The notes beneath the pieces were generated by a model, which saw only the letters and a program-made list of their open reading frames with translations, did no database searches and was not told the DNA's origin. 64,000 nucleotides of DNA, taken from positions 92,862,230 through 92,926,229 of the forward strand of contig NC_031768.1 in assembly GCF_001522545.3 (NCBI RefSeq), given 5' to 3'. The position numbers were made by a program, and so were the translations under genes. Shown in pieces: positions 46,791 to 57,633 of this stretch (the first letter of the stretch is position 1; each line of letters starts with the position of its first letter). This DNA comes from Parus major. Lineage: Eukaryota > Chordata > Aves > Passeriformes > Paridae.

Positions 46791-48452
46791 GGCAGGCTCA
46801 GGGATGGAACCGTGCGGGGCCAAGCTGGAAAGTCACAGTTGCTGCCACTGCCACCAGCCTCACATCCCCTGCTCCATGAAGGAATGTGTTTTTATTATAT
46901 ACATATACACATGTATATGTGTAGCTTCACACGTACAGCCCCAGTTGGCATAGACCAGCCTGCCTCCAGCCAAAGGTCTGCTCTGTACACTCTATTTATT
47001 TACCCATTTCAATCTTATAGAGCTGCACAACCGCCTGGCCTGAGCTCAGGGGCCAAAGTCTCCACTGGGAGATTCAACTGGGCAATAGGACTGGGGGAAG
47101 GGGAGAGCAGCTGGGCTCCTGCTCACCTGGTGGGAGGGGTGCCTGCCATTGCCTGCCTTCCCCCCCAGCCCATGAAGGTTCTTTTCTTCAGGCCAGTGCT
47201 GCCTCACAGTGCCTTGAGTGTTGCTTAGAGCCTCCATTGAAAATCAGTGGATTGGGCAAAATCCCATATTCACCCTTCCTTCCCTGGCCCCAGCCCTCCT
47301 TGGCTGAACTGCAGCCCAGATGTCACAAGAAAACAAACAAACAAAAAAACAACCTAAAAACCACAGACACGCGTTAAAAAAAAAACCCACAAAAACCCAA
47401 ATAAACAAACAAAAACAGGAGAAAAAGGAAAAAAGAAGAACATAAAAAAGCAAACCCCAAGTCTCCCTGCTGCCAACAATGACAACAAACAGGCCCTGGG
47501 CCCTATGGTTGATGGCATCAGCAGAGGGACCCTACTTGTCTGGCTGACTCCCTTGCTGCCAGCCCCCTTCCTGCCCAAGCTCCTGGTGTTGCTACATCTG
47601 TGCTCCTCTTTCTCCCCCTCCTCCTCCATTTTTTCCCAGGTTAACAAGTGTTCTCTGTTACAGCTGTGGTCTGACATTCCATTGTGCTTTTTGCCTTTTG
47701 TATGGCAGCAAGGGCTGTTTGCTTGGGGCAGAGGGAACATGGGTGCAATTTAGCCTTGCACAGGTTGGTGCCTCTCTGTGTTGGCAGTGGAACACAAGGA
47801 ATGGCTGCAGCTTGTGCTCCAGGACTGAGCAACACAATGTTGATGGGCTGGGGAGAGGAGGAGGGGAGGGGGTGAGTCAAAAGGGCCTCCTGAATCGATG
47901 GGGAATAATATGAAAGGGAAGCTCTGGCAGGCATGGGACGACCCAGATGGACAAAGTGCAGTGAGGCAGCTTAGTTAATGGGCTGCATTAAAATTAAACA
48001 GAGACAGTGTTCATTTTCCAAGCAGCACAGTGACCGCAGAAGGGTTTCGTGGCCCCTGTGGGAAGGTGGTGTGAAACAAAACCAGGGAAAACCTTTCCCT
48101 CCCGCCCCATCCTCAGCAGGTGTAAACTGGGACAGCCCTGCCGTCCTCCCCCTGCCTGGGTTAACACAAGCCAGCTCCCACCATCCCTACCACCAGCCTG
48201 CATTTCCATAAAAGGGATGATGATCTTGTCAATGTTGCTGTAAATCTGGATTTTTTGTACGTGGTTGCAGCTCTCAGAGAGGTGACAGCCGCTTACCAGC
48301 TGGTCACCAGCACAAGGAAGGACCAGAGCAGTCTGCAAGACCAAGTCAGGCTTTAAAGAGGAGGATGATAATAAAATGCATCCCTCCCCACTCCCACCCC
48401 TGTCAGGAGGAGGATTTATACTCCTCCTTACAAAGGACTAAAAGTAGTAATT
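46791..48452. other. unique non-coding sequence with A-rich stretch
   Basis: No gene. Positions 46892-46923 are an imperfect TA/CA run. Positions 47328-47445 are A-rich with CAAA/AAAC units (low complexity). Frames here are compositional artefacts. Confidence 0.55.
47328..47445 (+). repeat. A-rich low-complexity tract
   Basis: About 115 bp of A runs broken by C and a few G (AAACAAACAAAC, AAAAAACCCAC, AAATAAACAAAC). It could be an expanded poly-A tail, but no retroposed body is recognised upstream. Confidence 0.8.
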
Positions 48453-48627
48453 TAGGTTCTGCTTCAGCAAAGCACCTGCTTAATTGCTTGGTTACTCCAT
48501 GGCGGCTGGAGCTACTGGAGCACATGGCTAAGAACATGCTTAGAGGTGCCGCTGGGTAGGAATAAACTTAATTATATGCTTAAACTTAAAGAGATGTTTA
48601 AACACCTTGCTAAATCATGGCCTTGCA
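48453..48627. mobile_element. ancient palindromic MITE relic (hAT-like family)
   Basis: The left arm (AGGTTCTGCTTCAGCAAAGC, then ACCTGCTTAA) and right arm (ATGTTTAAACACCTTGCT, then AAATCATGGCCTTGC) are imperfect inverted repeats, with an internal AAGAACATGCTTAG and TATATGCTTAAACTT. This is the recognisable pattern of a widespread sauropsid palindromic element (ends like GGCCTGATTCAGCAAAGCAC with repeated CATGCTTAA motifs). It is non-autonomous, encodes nothing and is long dead. Confidence 0.6.
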
Positions 48628-50359
48628 CCTGAGGAAAGTGAAAGGGAAGAGCTGACAAAGCAGAAGAGAAGAGCAACTTTTGGAACAATGAACCATTTTA
48701 GGTTCTCCATTCTGCAGTTAATGAAGATGAATGAAAATCCTTGTTACTTGCTGACTGAAAATTAAATGATCAGCCACTGAGAAAGAGACGTGTGGTGATG
48801 TATTACACAACTGAATACCTTTAACTGGCAAGAAATATGTACATTTTCCTGTATCTTTCTTCCTGTTTCTTCCTTATATTGACTAGGATATGAAGCATAA
48901 GTCTTTGTTCAGAAAGGCACAGTAATGTTTGATTTCCATTCGGCGTACCTCAAAACCATTAACCAAGATGTCAGTGCAGATCAGGGCCCCCTGAGCAAAT
49001 TTACTACTCTTCATATAAAAAGCAACCAGGCCATTTAACCAAGTTAAATGGTTTGGGACTGGTAGCCCCAAACCCTCATGGGATGTACTGTAGGAAAACT
49101 CCCAAAACAGCCTGTCTTTGGCACTGCAAGCTGTAATTGCTCAGCCCCTTGTGGTGTTCCCACTTGAAAGAAGCCAAAGAAGGCAGCAGCAATGCCCATA
49201 ACCTGTCCTGCAAGGTGTATCAGCACCAGGAAGGTGGGTCGAGCTCCCTCCTCTGTGCGTGGCTGAGCTGTTGTGACTGTCACCGAGAGGCACTAGTCAG
49301 GATGCAGCTCTTGTCATGGGAATATTTGCTCCCATAAGAGCAAAACTCTCTCCCAAAGAAAGTCTGGAAGACACAAATATGACTTTTCTGCACTCCTCTT
49401 GAATTGCCATTGTTTGGACATGATTTAGGAGACATGTTGATTGCCCACAATGATGGACTCACAGAAAATAACTATGCAAGGAACATAAATTACTGGGAAT
49501 TTTTTTACCTTTAGGAAAAGTAACTCTCTCAGTTCAGTTTCACAGTTCTTTATTTCAGAGGCAAATAATTCTCTACAAATGAGCAGAAAGAGATCCCAAA
49601 TTTGCATAGCATGCAGGCATCTGGGATGAAAGTGAAGGGCTTTCCTCAAGCTTCCCAGGGAGGACTGTCATGGCAGCCCTTTCTGAGGACATCCATTTCA
49701 TAAACAATACATTTTTGAGAAATGTTAATTACTTTGGAAATGCAGTCCAGAAAAGAAGAAGGATGAGCTATAAACATTGTCCTCCCTCAGTTCATGGACC
49801 AAGGCTTCAGATGTGCCTTTTTCACTGACACATAAAGCCCCTGAGTGATCTGCTTTAACAGATGTCTTTAGATATCAAAGAAATGTCATATCTAAATCAA
49901 AAGTATTAACAGCCCCAAAGAATGTTTTTGCACATGAATTAACAAATATCTGTCTCTCCCTCCCTCTCTTAGGGTTGGATAGATCTGTGTTACCAAGATA
50001 ACACCAAACTATACTCGTATACCTGCAGCAACATACAGGCATGATCCCAGCTGGACCAATACCATGTTGAGTCTCTGGAACAGCTGAGCTGCAGGAAATC
50101 TTCCATACATGCTTAGTGAGCCCACAAGCTGAGGATAAGTTATGGTTGGCTGAGTGGATGATTTGGTGGAAGAAATAACATGGGATATGCCAGAAGCTGG
50201 AGGGTCTCAAGAGGTGGCAGGAGACAATCAAAGCCAGATAGTGACAGCATGCTCATGGCTTTGGGACAAAAGGTTAACTCTGCACTTAACCAATTCCGCC
50301 TATAAAATACTGTGTAAATAAATAGTAGCTGCATGCAATGTCTTATATTTGCTGCTCTT
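48628..50359. other. unique non-coding sequence
   Basis: No gene or repeat recognised. AT content is moderate. Frames are short and overlapping. Confidence 0.5.
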
Positions 50360-50503
50360 CACAGAATTGTGGAATCACAGAATGGTTTGAGTTGGAAGGG
50401 ATTTTAAAGCTCCTTCAGTTCCACCACCCTACCATGGGCCAGGATACCTTCCACTAGACCAAGCTGCTCCAAGCCTCATCCAACCTGGCTTTGAACACCT
50501 CCA
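50360..50503 (-). mobile_element. CR1 LINE 3' end, antisense
   Basis: CACAGAATTGTGGAATCACAG, then TTGAGTTGGAAGGGATTTTAA, then CCTTCCACTAGACCAAGC and CCAACCTGGCTTTGAACACC, is the reverse complement of the avian CR1 3' terminus. It is only about 145 bp, as usual for 5'-truncated CR1. It abuts an opposite-orientation CR1 at about 50504, forming a tail-outward inverted pair. Confidence 0.9.
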
Positions 50504-50942
50504 AATGAAGGCCACGAGGATGGTGAAAGGTCTGGAGGGAAGCCTTTGAGGAGCAGCTGAGGTCACTTTGTTTTTTCGACCTGGAGGAGACTGAGGGGAG
50601 ACTTCATAGCAGGTACAACCTCCTGGTGAGGGGAGGAGGGGCAGGCACTGATCTCTTCATTCCTGTGACCAGTGACAGGACTCAAGGAAACAAGATGCAG
50701 CTGAGTCAGGAGATGTTTCGGCTGGGTATCAGGAAAAGGTTTTTCATCCAGGGGGTAGCTGGATACTGGAACAGGCTCCCCAGGGAAGTGGTCACAGCAC
50801 CAAGCTTGACAGAGTTCAAGAAGTGTTTGGACAATGCCCTCAGGCACAGGGTGTGATTCTTGGTGTGTCCTATGCAGGGCAGGAGTTGGACTTGATGGTC
50901 CTTGTGGGTCCCTTCTAACTCAGCACATTCTATGGTTTTATG
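50504..50942 (+). mobile_element. CR1 LINE 3' end, sense
   Basis: A 5'-truncated avian CR1. It runs from GAAGGCCACGAGGATGG through the CTGGAGGAGACTGAGGGGAG block and the end of ORF2 (see 50626-50856) to the 3' UTR, with GGACTTGATGGTCCTTGTGG and the terminal CACATTCTATGG repeat (50925-50936). It is one of the youngest-looking CR1 copies in the window, because a 75-codon part of ORF2 is still open. Confidence 0.92.
50626..50856 (+). pseudogene. C-terminal remnant of CR1 ORF2 (reverse transcriptase polyprotein)
   Basis: Open for 76 codons ending in TGA. The residues FRLGIRKRFF, then WNRLPREVV, then TAPSLTEFKKCLDNAL are the conserved extreme C-terminus of avian CR1 ORF2. The true protein is roughly 900-1000 residues. 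Here the endonuclease and catalytic reverse-transcriptase domains are missing because of 5' truncation, and frame breaks lie upstream (a TGA and a TAG near 50590-50610). It cannot support retrotransposition. The start at 50626 is not a biological start. Confidence 0.85.
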
Positions 50943-51241
50943 TGGCAAGAGTTGCCTCACACCCTTGACTCCCTCAGGCTTAAACTTGGACACTCTTGGG
51001 AAGTTGGAAGTTAAAGCTAAGGGAAGAACGTTAAGGGTGTGGCAGTGCAAACAAACTCACTGACAGGGCTGAACACCTCTGCACAGCTCCCTGGCATGGC
51101 TCCTGCTAAAATGTCAGAGCAACAAGTACCTGCAGCTGGAAGGCAGCATGCCACCTGTTGCTCTCCTTTCATTTTAGTGCCTGTGGGCTTGCTGTCTCTT
51201 TGTCCCTCCAGATCATACCAAAACAAAGTCCTCCTCTTCAG

Positions 51242-51730
51242 TACTTCAGGGCCTTCAAGTCTGCCCATGTCCCAGGCCCTCACTAGCCCTGCATCTGTCC
51301 CCGTGCCCCCCAACACCCCCCCTCCCATCCGTCGCCCACATCCTGAGCATGAAAGCCAGCCGGATTAATCCGGCACAGAGCACATTGTGTGTGAGTCATG
51401 ACAGGCTCACTAAGGCGTGCAGTGCTGATAAAAGGCAGCTCTGATGGGCTCTGTCAGGGATCCCGGAGAAACAGCGTGGAAAAAATCTGCTAACCCACAT
51501 CCCAGCCTGGCAGCCGGGGCCTGGAGACAGCCAGGCACCGAAGGGAGCGCGGGGAAGGGGTCCTGATCCAGGCTCAGCCTCTGGGGAAGCCCCTGGTCCC
51601 AGACATGAGCTGGTGCTTCCTGAACCTCTTGGGTCATCCAAGAGTTTGTGGGACCAGAGGAGGTCTGGTGCAAGCCCTCAGGTCCTGAGGCTGGACCTTG
51701 GGATAACCTCCCTCTCACCAGTTGGCCAGG
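51242..51730 (+). repeat. unclassified interspersed repeat, copy B
   Basis: Direct-orientation homologue of 7498-7990. The core 51282-51591 is identical to copy A, with the palindrome at 51359-51374, TGAGTCA at 51392-51398 and ATAAAA at 51428-51433. From 51592 onward the copies differ by scattered substitutions and a small indel, ending near the shared GGGATAACCTCCCTCTC block. Just past the end is a cleaner TATA box (51753-51761) absent from copy A. It may be an LTR, another repeat family or a duplicated regulatory unit. Confidence 0.75.
51359..51374. promoter_or_regulatory. 16-bp palindrome, second copy
   Basis: The same GCCGGATTAATCCGGC palindrome as at 7622-7637, in an identical context. 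K50 homeodomain (OTX/CRX/PITX-type) binding is inferred from the GGATTA cores. Confidence 0.5.
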
Positions 51731-51752
51731 ATATTTCAAGCATTTATGAAAC

Positions 51753-51761
51753 TATATAAAG
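51753..51761 (+). promoter_or_regulatory. TATA-box-like element
   Basis: TATATAAAG followed by a GC-richer GGGCAGTCTG. It matches the vertebrate TATA consensus well and lies just downstream of copy B. No transcript or ORF is evident downstream, so promoter activity is speculative. Confidence 0.25.
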
Positions 51762-52189
51762 GGCAGTCTGCCTGATCCTTCTGTGGATCTTTCTGCCTGA
51801 AACTTCCCTCTGGATCATCTCAGTTCAGTTTCTCACAACTGTGGACCACAAGGTAGCTTTTTTTTCCTCAATCCTTTGCGCTTAGCAGTGCTGCTCCCAG
51901 AGGACCAGCAGGAGAGACCACGGCCCAGCAATTCCCAGTGGCCTCTGGTGTGCTGCAAAACTGCCTCATAAACCACCAGGAACCTGTGGTGTGTGAAATC
52001 CTGCTACAAGCAGGTGTGTAGCTCACTGTAACACTGTCCCAAAAGGTTAACGACTGTGTTTGCTGCAAAAAGGGTTCGTACCCAAGCCCCAGGCGATTCA
52101 ACAGCTTGCCTGACCACAGAACTGGAGATAATAGGGACCACAGCGTCAGGGATATTGCAGAGAAATCAGGATAACATTTATGTGCACCA
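51762..52189. other. unique non-coding sequence
   Basis: No gene or repeat family recognised. It may include the decayed end of copy B. Confidence 0.45.
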
Positions 52190-52830
52190 CTGAGCTGGGA
52201 GGAGTTGCAGCCATGGGGTCTGTGTGGAGGGGAAGGCAGCAGCAGCAGATTTCAAAACAATCTAGATAAATTAGAGAATTGGTCTCAAATCAGCAGGATG
52301 GAAATCACACAAGAGCGAGTGCAAAATACCACAGTGAGGTGTTGGAACTCAAATGCAAAATGGGGACTAATTGGATAAAGAGCACTGCTGCAGGAAAGGC
52401 TCCCAGGATTGCAGACAAAAAATTAGTCAACACTGTCATGCTGTTTCAAAACAGGCAAGTCTCTTGATGGGACCTATTAATGAGAGATTCACAGGGCAGG
52501 CATAGGAGAAAATGACTGTGCTGCAGTTGGCCCTGAGGATGCTGGGCACAGCACTCTCCAAACTGGGTAAACAAACTGGGGAGCCCTCTGAGGTGCAGGA
52601 GCAAGCTCCACAAAAGCTTTGGAAAACATAATTTATGAGGGCAGGTTGAAAGAATTGGGTTTGTTTAGTCTGGAGAAGAGAAAACTAAGAGGGGAGAATT
52701 AAGAGCCCTTCAATGCATAAGGGCTTGTCCTAACGACTGCAAAGTCCAAGGAAGGAGCATGAGGAGAACTGGGGCTGGTTTGCAGCAAATTATTTAGTCC
52801 AACAAAACAATAATAGGGGAACTTTGGAGC
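52190..52830 (+). mobile_element. old CR1 LINE, ORF2 and 3' part
   Basis: CTGGGAGGAGTTGCAGCC, CTAGATAAATTAGAGAATTGG, GAAATCACACAAGAGCGAG, GCAAAATGGGGACTAATTGG, GTCAACACTGTCATGCTGTT and GGTTTGTTTAGTCTGGAG appear in the order of the CR1 ORF2 C-terminal half. There are several deletions and no open frame of length, so it is an old, dead copy. Confidence 0.85.
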
Positions 52831-53204
52831 AGATGAGGGACACTGCAGGTTCTCATTTATGGATGCAATGTAAGTGGAGCTGGAGATGCACTTGTCAGGA
52901 AGGGTTCAGGTATAACACATCTTGCTTCAGAAGATGAGGGCATCTACGACACCATAACCAAGCACTCGGTGCTGCACTCCTTCCCTGTCCTGCTCCCTAA
53001 GTGAACCTGCAGCTTTAATTACAGCCCCTTTCTGACCTCCAGCGAGACAAGGGAATAGGATTACTCCAAGGACAAAGCTGTAAAGTGATCATCCACATCC
53101 CTTGCCTCCCCACTCCATTTGCCATGCATGTACCAAATAAATTGTTATACCCATCCCAAGGACCTTACTGTCTAAATAGATGGGACAGAGGAAAATTACT
53201 GCTC

Positions 53205-53610
53205 AGTAAGAGATGTGGGGGTTACAGAGGAGTGTATCAGCAACAGCTGAGAGAAAGGGACCTGTTTAACCTGGGGGAAAAAAGGGAATCCTGGATCTGG
53301 GGGAATTTACTTGCAGTATTCAGTTAGCTAAAGGATATTAAAGAGAAGACAAAGCCAGGCTGCTCTTGGAGGGGGGCAGTGAAAGAACAAGAAAAAGCAG
53401 GCACAGGTTGCAATTAGAGAAATATTCATTGAAGCTAAGGAAAAAAAATCTTGTCTGGAAGGATATTTCATCATCAGAACAGGTTTCACAGTGAGATTGT
53501 GAAATCTCTATCCTTAGGGATCTTCAAAATTGAACTGGACAGAGTACTGGACAACACAACCTAAACAACACAAACTGTTGAAAACAGCCTTGCTGTGAGT
53601 GTGGGCTAAA
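53205..53610 (+). mobile_element. old CR1 LINE fragment
   Basis: CTGAGAGAAAGGGACCTGTT, then TGCAGTATTCAGTTAGCTAAAGG, then GAAGCTAAGGAAAAAAAATC and GTCTGGAAGGATATTTCATC, follow the pattern of the CR1 ORF2 end and 3' UTR. The spacer 53140-53205 (CCAAGGACCTTACTGTCTAAATAG) may be another ancient sauropsid repeat. It may belong to the same insertion event as 52190-52830, split by a later rearrangement, or be independent. Confidence 0.7.
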
Positions 53611-56600
53611 GTTGGAGTTTGCCAAAGTCCTGTCTCACCTGAGGTGTTCTATGACAGGTATGCTGTACCACAGAAGCTACTATGCACCTGAGCCCTGCCA
53701 CTGGTGCTTCATACAGCATCCTCTCTGCCACACTGGACCCTCTTCATACAGGCATTTCTGCCCCTTTCCTCCATGAGCCTTTCTTTGGTCTTTGTGTTCT
53801 GCAAAGCTGAATCCCCACGGTTCACATCAGGCCCTAAGACAACGTAAAGCCCGATGTAATAACAACATTTCTTGACAATGATTCACAACAATAGCTACCA
53901 CCCAAGTTCTTGGCTTGTTGTGTAGCCCAATATCTAATGGCGTTCAGTTCAACCCAACATTATCTGCACCTCCACCCCCTCCCACTCCAGTTCCAGAGCC
54001 TGGCCAGCAGTGAGCCCATGCTGTTCCTATTTGCAAACCTTAAGCACTCTGGCTGCTGCTTGGAATGAGGAGGGAGCACTTGGAGATGAACTTTTAGCAC
54101 TGAAAATTCTAGGGATGGCTGAAGTCCTTGCTTGTCTGTCACTGATTTATTGATGCTTCCCTAATTGTGGAATGCCAACCATACATGGAGATCTGCAGAA
54201 AGAAAGGACTTGGATTGAAGGAAAGAGAGGTCATTGCAGGCAAATCAGACGCAGGCACCAAGAAATTGTTTTGTTTTGTTTTGTTTTCTGTGCTGCTGCA
54301 ATGAATGTAATAAATGTGCATCTGCTGAGCTGTTTCTACTGACAGAGTTTTTCCTTGTTTCAGATTTGGCCTTAACTCTTATTACTAATCCTGATTTGCA
54401 GCGATCTGCCCAGCAAGAGTATGCGTGCATACGTATCAGAGAGGGAGAGGCAGTGCTTATTCCCAAAACAGATATTTTGTTCAACCTCTGCCAGCCAGTT
54501 TTTGGATAGAAGAATTTTTTTCCTTCATTCTCACAGTGTAAGCATGAATTTGAAAATGATCCATAGAAATAAGATTTAATGAGCCTGCTGACATAGTAAT
54601 ACACCAAAATGACAAACAAATAGATAAAAAAATCACAGAGACTTTCTCTAGACTTTCTTCTCTACAAATGTGGGCTCTTTTTTTATTTGGAGTTCATCTA
54701 TAGCAATCACTAGAGAACATTTGTTAATTTCATAGACTGCAATCTGTAACAGTTCTTTGTGTACCACTCTAGCACACATCTTTTGTGCCTTTTCCCTCTC
54801 TTGAGATGAAGCAGAGCTCAGGTTCAGCAGCCGGCATCTGTCACTGATTACAGCAGCTTAAGGTTTTACCTCTGAGGAGCAGAGGGGGAGCACACTGGGG
54901 TCCCCGTGTGTAACTGCACACTGCTCTGCTCTGGCACTTCACTCCATATGCTGTCACTCCTCCCTTCCAGATTTGCTCTTCCAGACCTCCTCAAATCAGC
55001 CTTCTCCCCCATTAGCCCTCTTCATACATCATGCCCACAAGACAGATCCTGTTGATCTGTCCCATCCCAGTACCAGAGCTGAACAGATCTGACTTGATGG
55101 CACACCAGAGAAAATGCAGTTTGCTTTATACTTTGGGTTAATCAGACTAACCCAGCACTTTGAATCTAGCCTGCTGTGGCATGGCCAAATGCAGAACCCA
55201 TATTAGGCTCTACAGCAGACAGGCTGTCGTTGGATTGAGGTCTCTGAGTCACGCTATTGAAGCCACACTCGTGGCGAAGCATTTTATTAATAACTTTTGT
55301 TGCAGAACTTTATCCCAGCAGTCTAAAAATGGTACTACTCATAATTGCACTTAGATCTTGAGCATGGGGTTGTCATTTATTTATGTCAAGTGGGTTTGGG
55401 TTGCTTTTTTTTTTTTTTTCTTCCTATTTTAAACTTCCTTCACTGTAAACTGAAGGCTTGTTCCTGCCCTGCTTCAGTTGCTGTAATACAGCTCTGTTTA
55501 CTGATGCAGGTTTTTCCCAGATGTGCAGACCTGAGAGTTAGTTCTAGTTCAGGTCTAGGACAAGCTGGCTAACAGAAGCCAGATAAGGTGGAGACAGCAG
55601 GTCACAGCACAGCTGACCAGAGCAGAGATTCGACAGAGCTCAAGACACATTGGTTTGAGTATGGCTGGAGCTGAGGAGGCTCTAAGAAAGAAACAGCTTC
55701 TTGCAGCACAGCAGCAGCAGGCTGTGGGTGGCAAAGTCTGTGTAGCACCTTCCTGCACTAAACTTGGACCTAGTCTCTGGAAATCTCTCACATTCCCCTG
55801 GCAACAGATTCACTTTCCAAAACAAAATGAACTCAAACAGAACCATTTCCTATGAATGAAGTCGGGATGGAACATAAAACCCAGGCAGGGAAATATAGAT
55901 GTGTGACATATTTGCAGCAGCAGAGAGAATGATTTCATGCAGCATCCAGCTGACTGGTAAAGAGTCAGCCGCCCCGAGGAGAAAGCCATTAACACACAAA
56001 CACATTTTATGCTGGCCAAGGTGAGAAAGGAAGGGCTGTAGGTACTGAGGTGACAGCTACTTCAGGATCAAAGGAGAAGGCTGAGAGGAAACTGTAAAAC
56101 TAACTTCAGATCTGTGTGGGGGAGGCTGTGTGAACAGTGGGGGAAACTTAATTAAATGTGGCAAACAATGACTATATTTTCTGGGAAAGGAGCAGCAATG
56201 ATTTCACTTCCAAGACACTACACCTGAGCAAACATTATCCAAAGCTGGCTTCAACTAGGACTTCAGTGCCAGTATGGTAATGCAGATGTAACCTTGACTT
56301 TGAAGGGTACGAAAAGTAACTGAGTGGGGAGACTTCAGTTTGCCAGTGGTCCTCAGTATTCCTTCTCTCTCCTATGGAGTAGCTGGAATGGATAATTGCT
56401 GGGCATGGCAGGAGTTGTGGCTGTCTCATTCATGCCAATAATTTCTGACAAGGCCTCTAAAAAGAGAAAGAAAGAAGATGGCACCAGTGCTGTGGTGTGT
56501 GGCCCAGAACTTCTGCCAGGTGAAATTCTTTAGCCAATACAGCTCAGGGAGAAAACAGGAGCATCAGCAGGAGAGGGAGGCCTACAGGTCACCAGGTGTG

Positions 56601-56744
56601 GGCCTTGTGACAAGTGTCTTGCAAACCATCGAGTCAGGAAGCAACTAGCAGACTTCAAGGGATTTTTTTGCACCCACCTACATGCTGAGCTAGGCAGGCA
56701 GCAAGACAGGTTGTGCCCAAGCAAGCTCTACATCAGTGCAGAGG
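53611..56744. other. unique non-coding sequence
   Basis: No gene. Contains a composite inverted repeat at 53884-53922 (CACAACAA / TTGTTGTG with an inner CCAAG / CTTGG), a TTTTG repeat at 54267-54288 and a poly-T tract at 55406-55420. Positions 55225-55345 are non-repetitive and might be a conserved element. Short frames have no domain. Confidence 0.5.
54267..54288 (+). repeat. (TTTTG)n pentanucleotide repeat
   Basis: About four TTTTG units. Confidence 0.85.
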
Positions 56745-56907
56745 AAGGAATATAAGCACAAGAAAAGAATAGATTGACTAGAATGCCACTGTTGACCTTA
56801 AGCATAAAGAAGACATGTATACAGAATGAAATCTAGGCTGATTTACTAAGAATTAATATAAAAGCATAGCAAAAGCCAGGGAAGTTAAAATCAAGAAGTC
56901 TTTTGGG

Positions 56908-56943
56908 AAAAAAAAAAAAAGAAAAAAAAAAAGAAAAAAAAAG
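56908..56943 (+). repeat. A-rich tract (A runs with G)
   Basis: Three runs of 9-13 A separated by single G, interrupting the CR1 sequence. Confidence 0.9.
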
Positions 56944-57593
56944 AGGTAGATGTAGAATTATAGGCTAATTAATTCAATTTCAATTACAGGAAAAATATGG
57001 AATTAGAATGAAAAAAGCTATTTGTAAGAAACTGGAATGTAATGGGATGAGTAACAACCAATATTAGCTTCATAGTCTGGTCTTGGAAAACCCATCTAAT
57101 TTCCTTTTAAAACAAGCAGACAGACCTCACAGGCCAGTAAGGAGAAGCAGATGTCAATATCTTGACTCGAGTGGGTCCTTTTACAGTGTCTTGCATGAAA
57201 TTCTCATAAACCAGGAAGGAATGTGTGGTCTATCTACTGCAGAGCAGACACAGCACTGGTACTCAGGAGGCTGTGAGCAGGACTTCACTATCTACAGACA
57301 GGAATTGATTGAAGAGAGGTGTACAGGTCTCTGTCTCCAACTGCAGTCTTTTGGTGACTTGGATTGTGGACTAGAAGAAAGATGATTGAATTTGCAGAAT
57401 GCCCAAAGCTGAAGGATTTGCAGGGACATCAAAGATAGGATTAGAATTTTTTTTAAAAAGCAAACAATGGCCTGACAAATTCAAGATACCATCAGGGGAA
57501 AAAAATGATAGGATGTAGTAGGAATACATGTGAGGGTCTAAACTGAGGAATAACTGACTGCACAAATATGGACACAGAACTACTGGAGCTAAG

Positions 57594-57633
57594 GTTTAGG
57601 GGCTAGGATTAGGGTAAAGGTTAGGGTTAAGGT
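57594..57633 (+). repeat. degenerate interstitial telomere-like tract
   Basis: TTTAGGGGCTAGGATTAGGG, then TAAAGGTTAGGGTTAAGG: two exact TTAGGG hexamers (ATTAGGG near 57608, TTAGGG near 57620) among TTAGGG-like words. It is G-rich on the plus strand. It lies between two CR1 fragments. It is either a scar of break repair or a chance low-complexity tract. Confidence 0.5.

Noticed and set aside
52060..52100. tRNA B-box-like GGGTTCGTACCC
   Set aside because: No cloverleaf arms or A box at the right distance upstream.
57083..57385. 100-codon frame as an independent gene
   Set aside because: Lies inside old CR1 ORF2 homology and is a chance frame of the decayed element.
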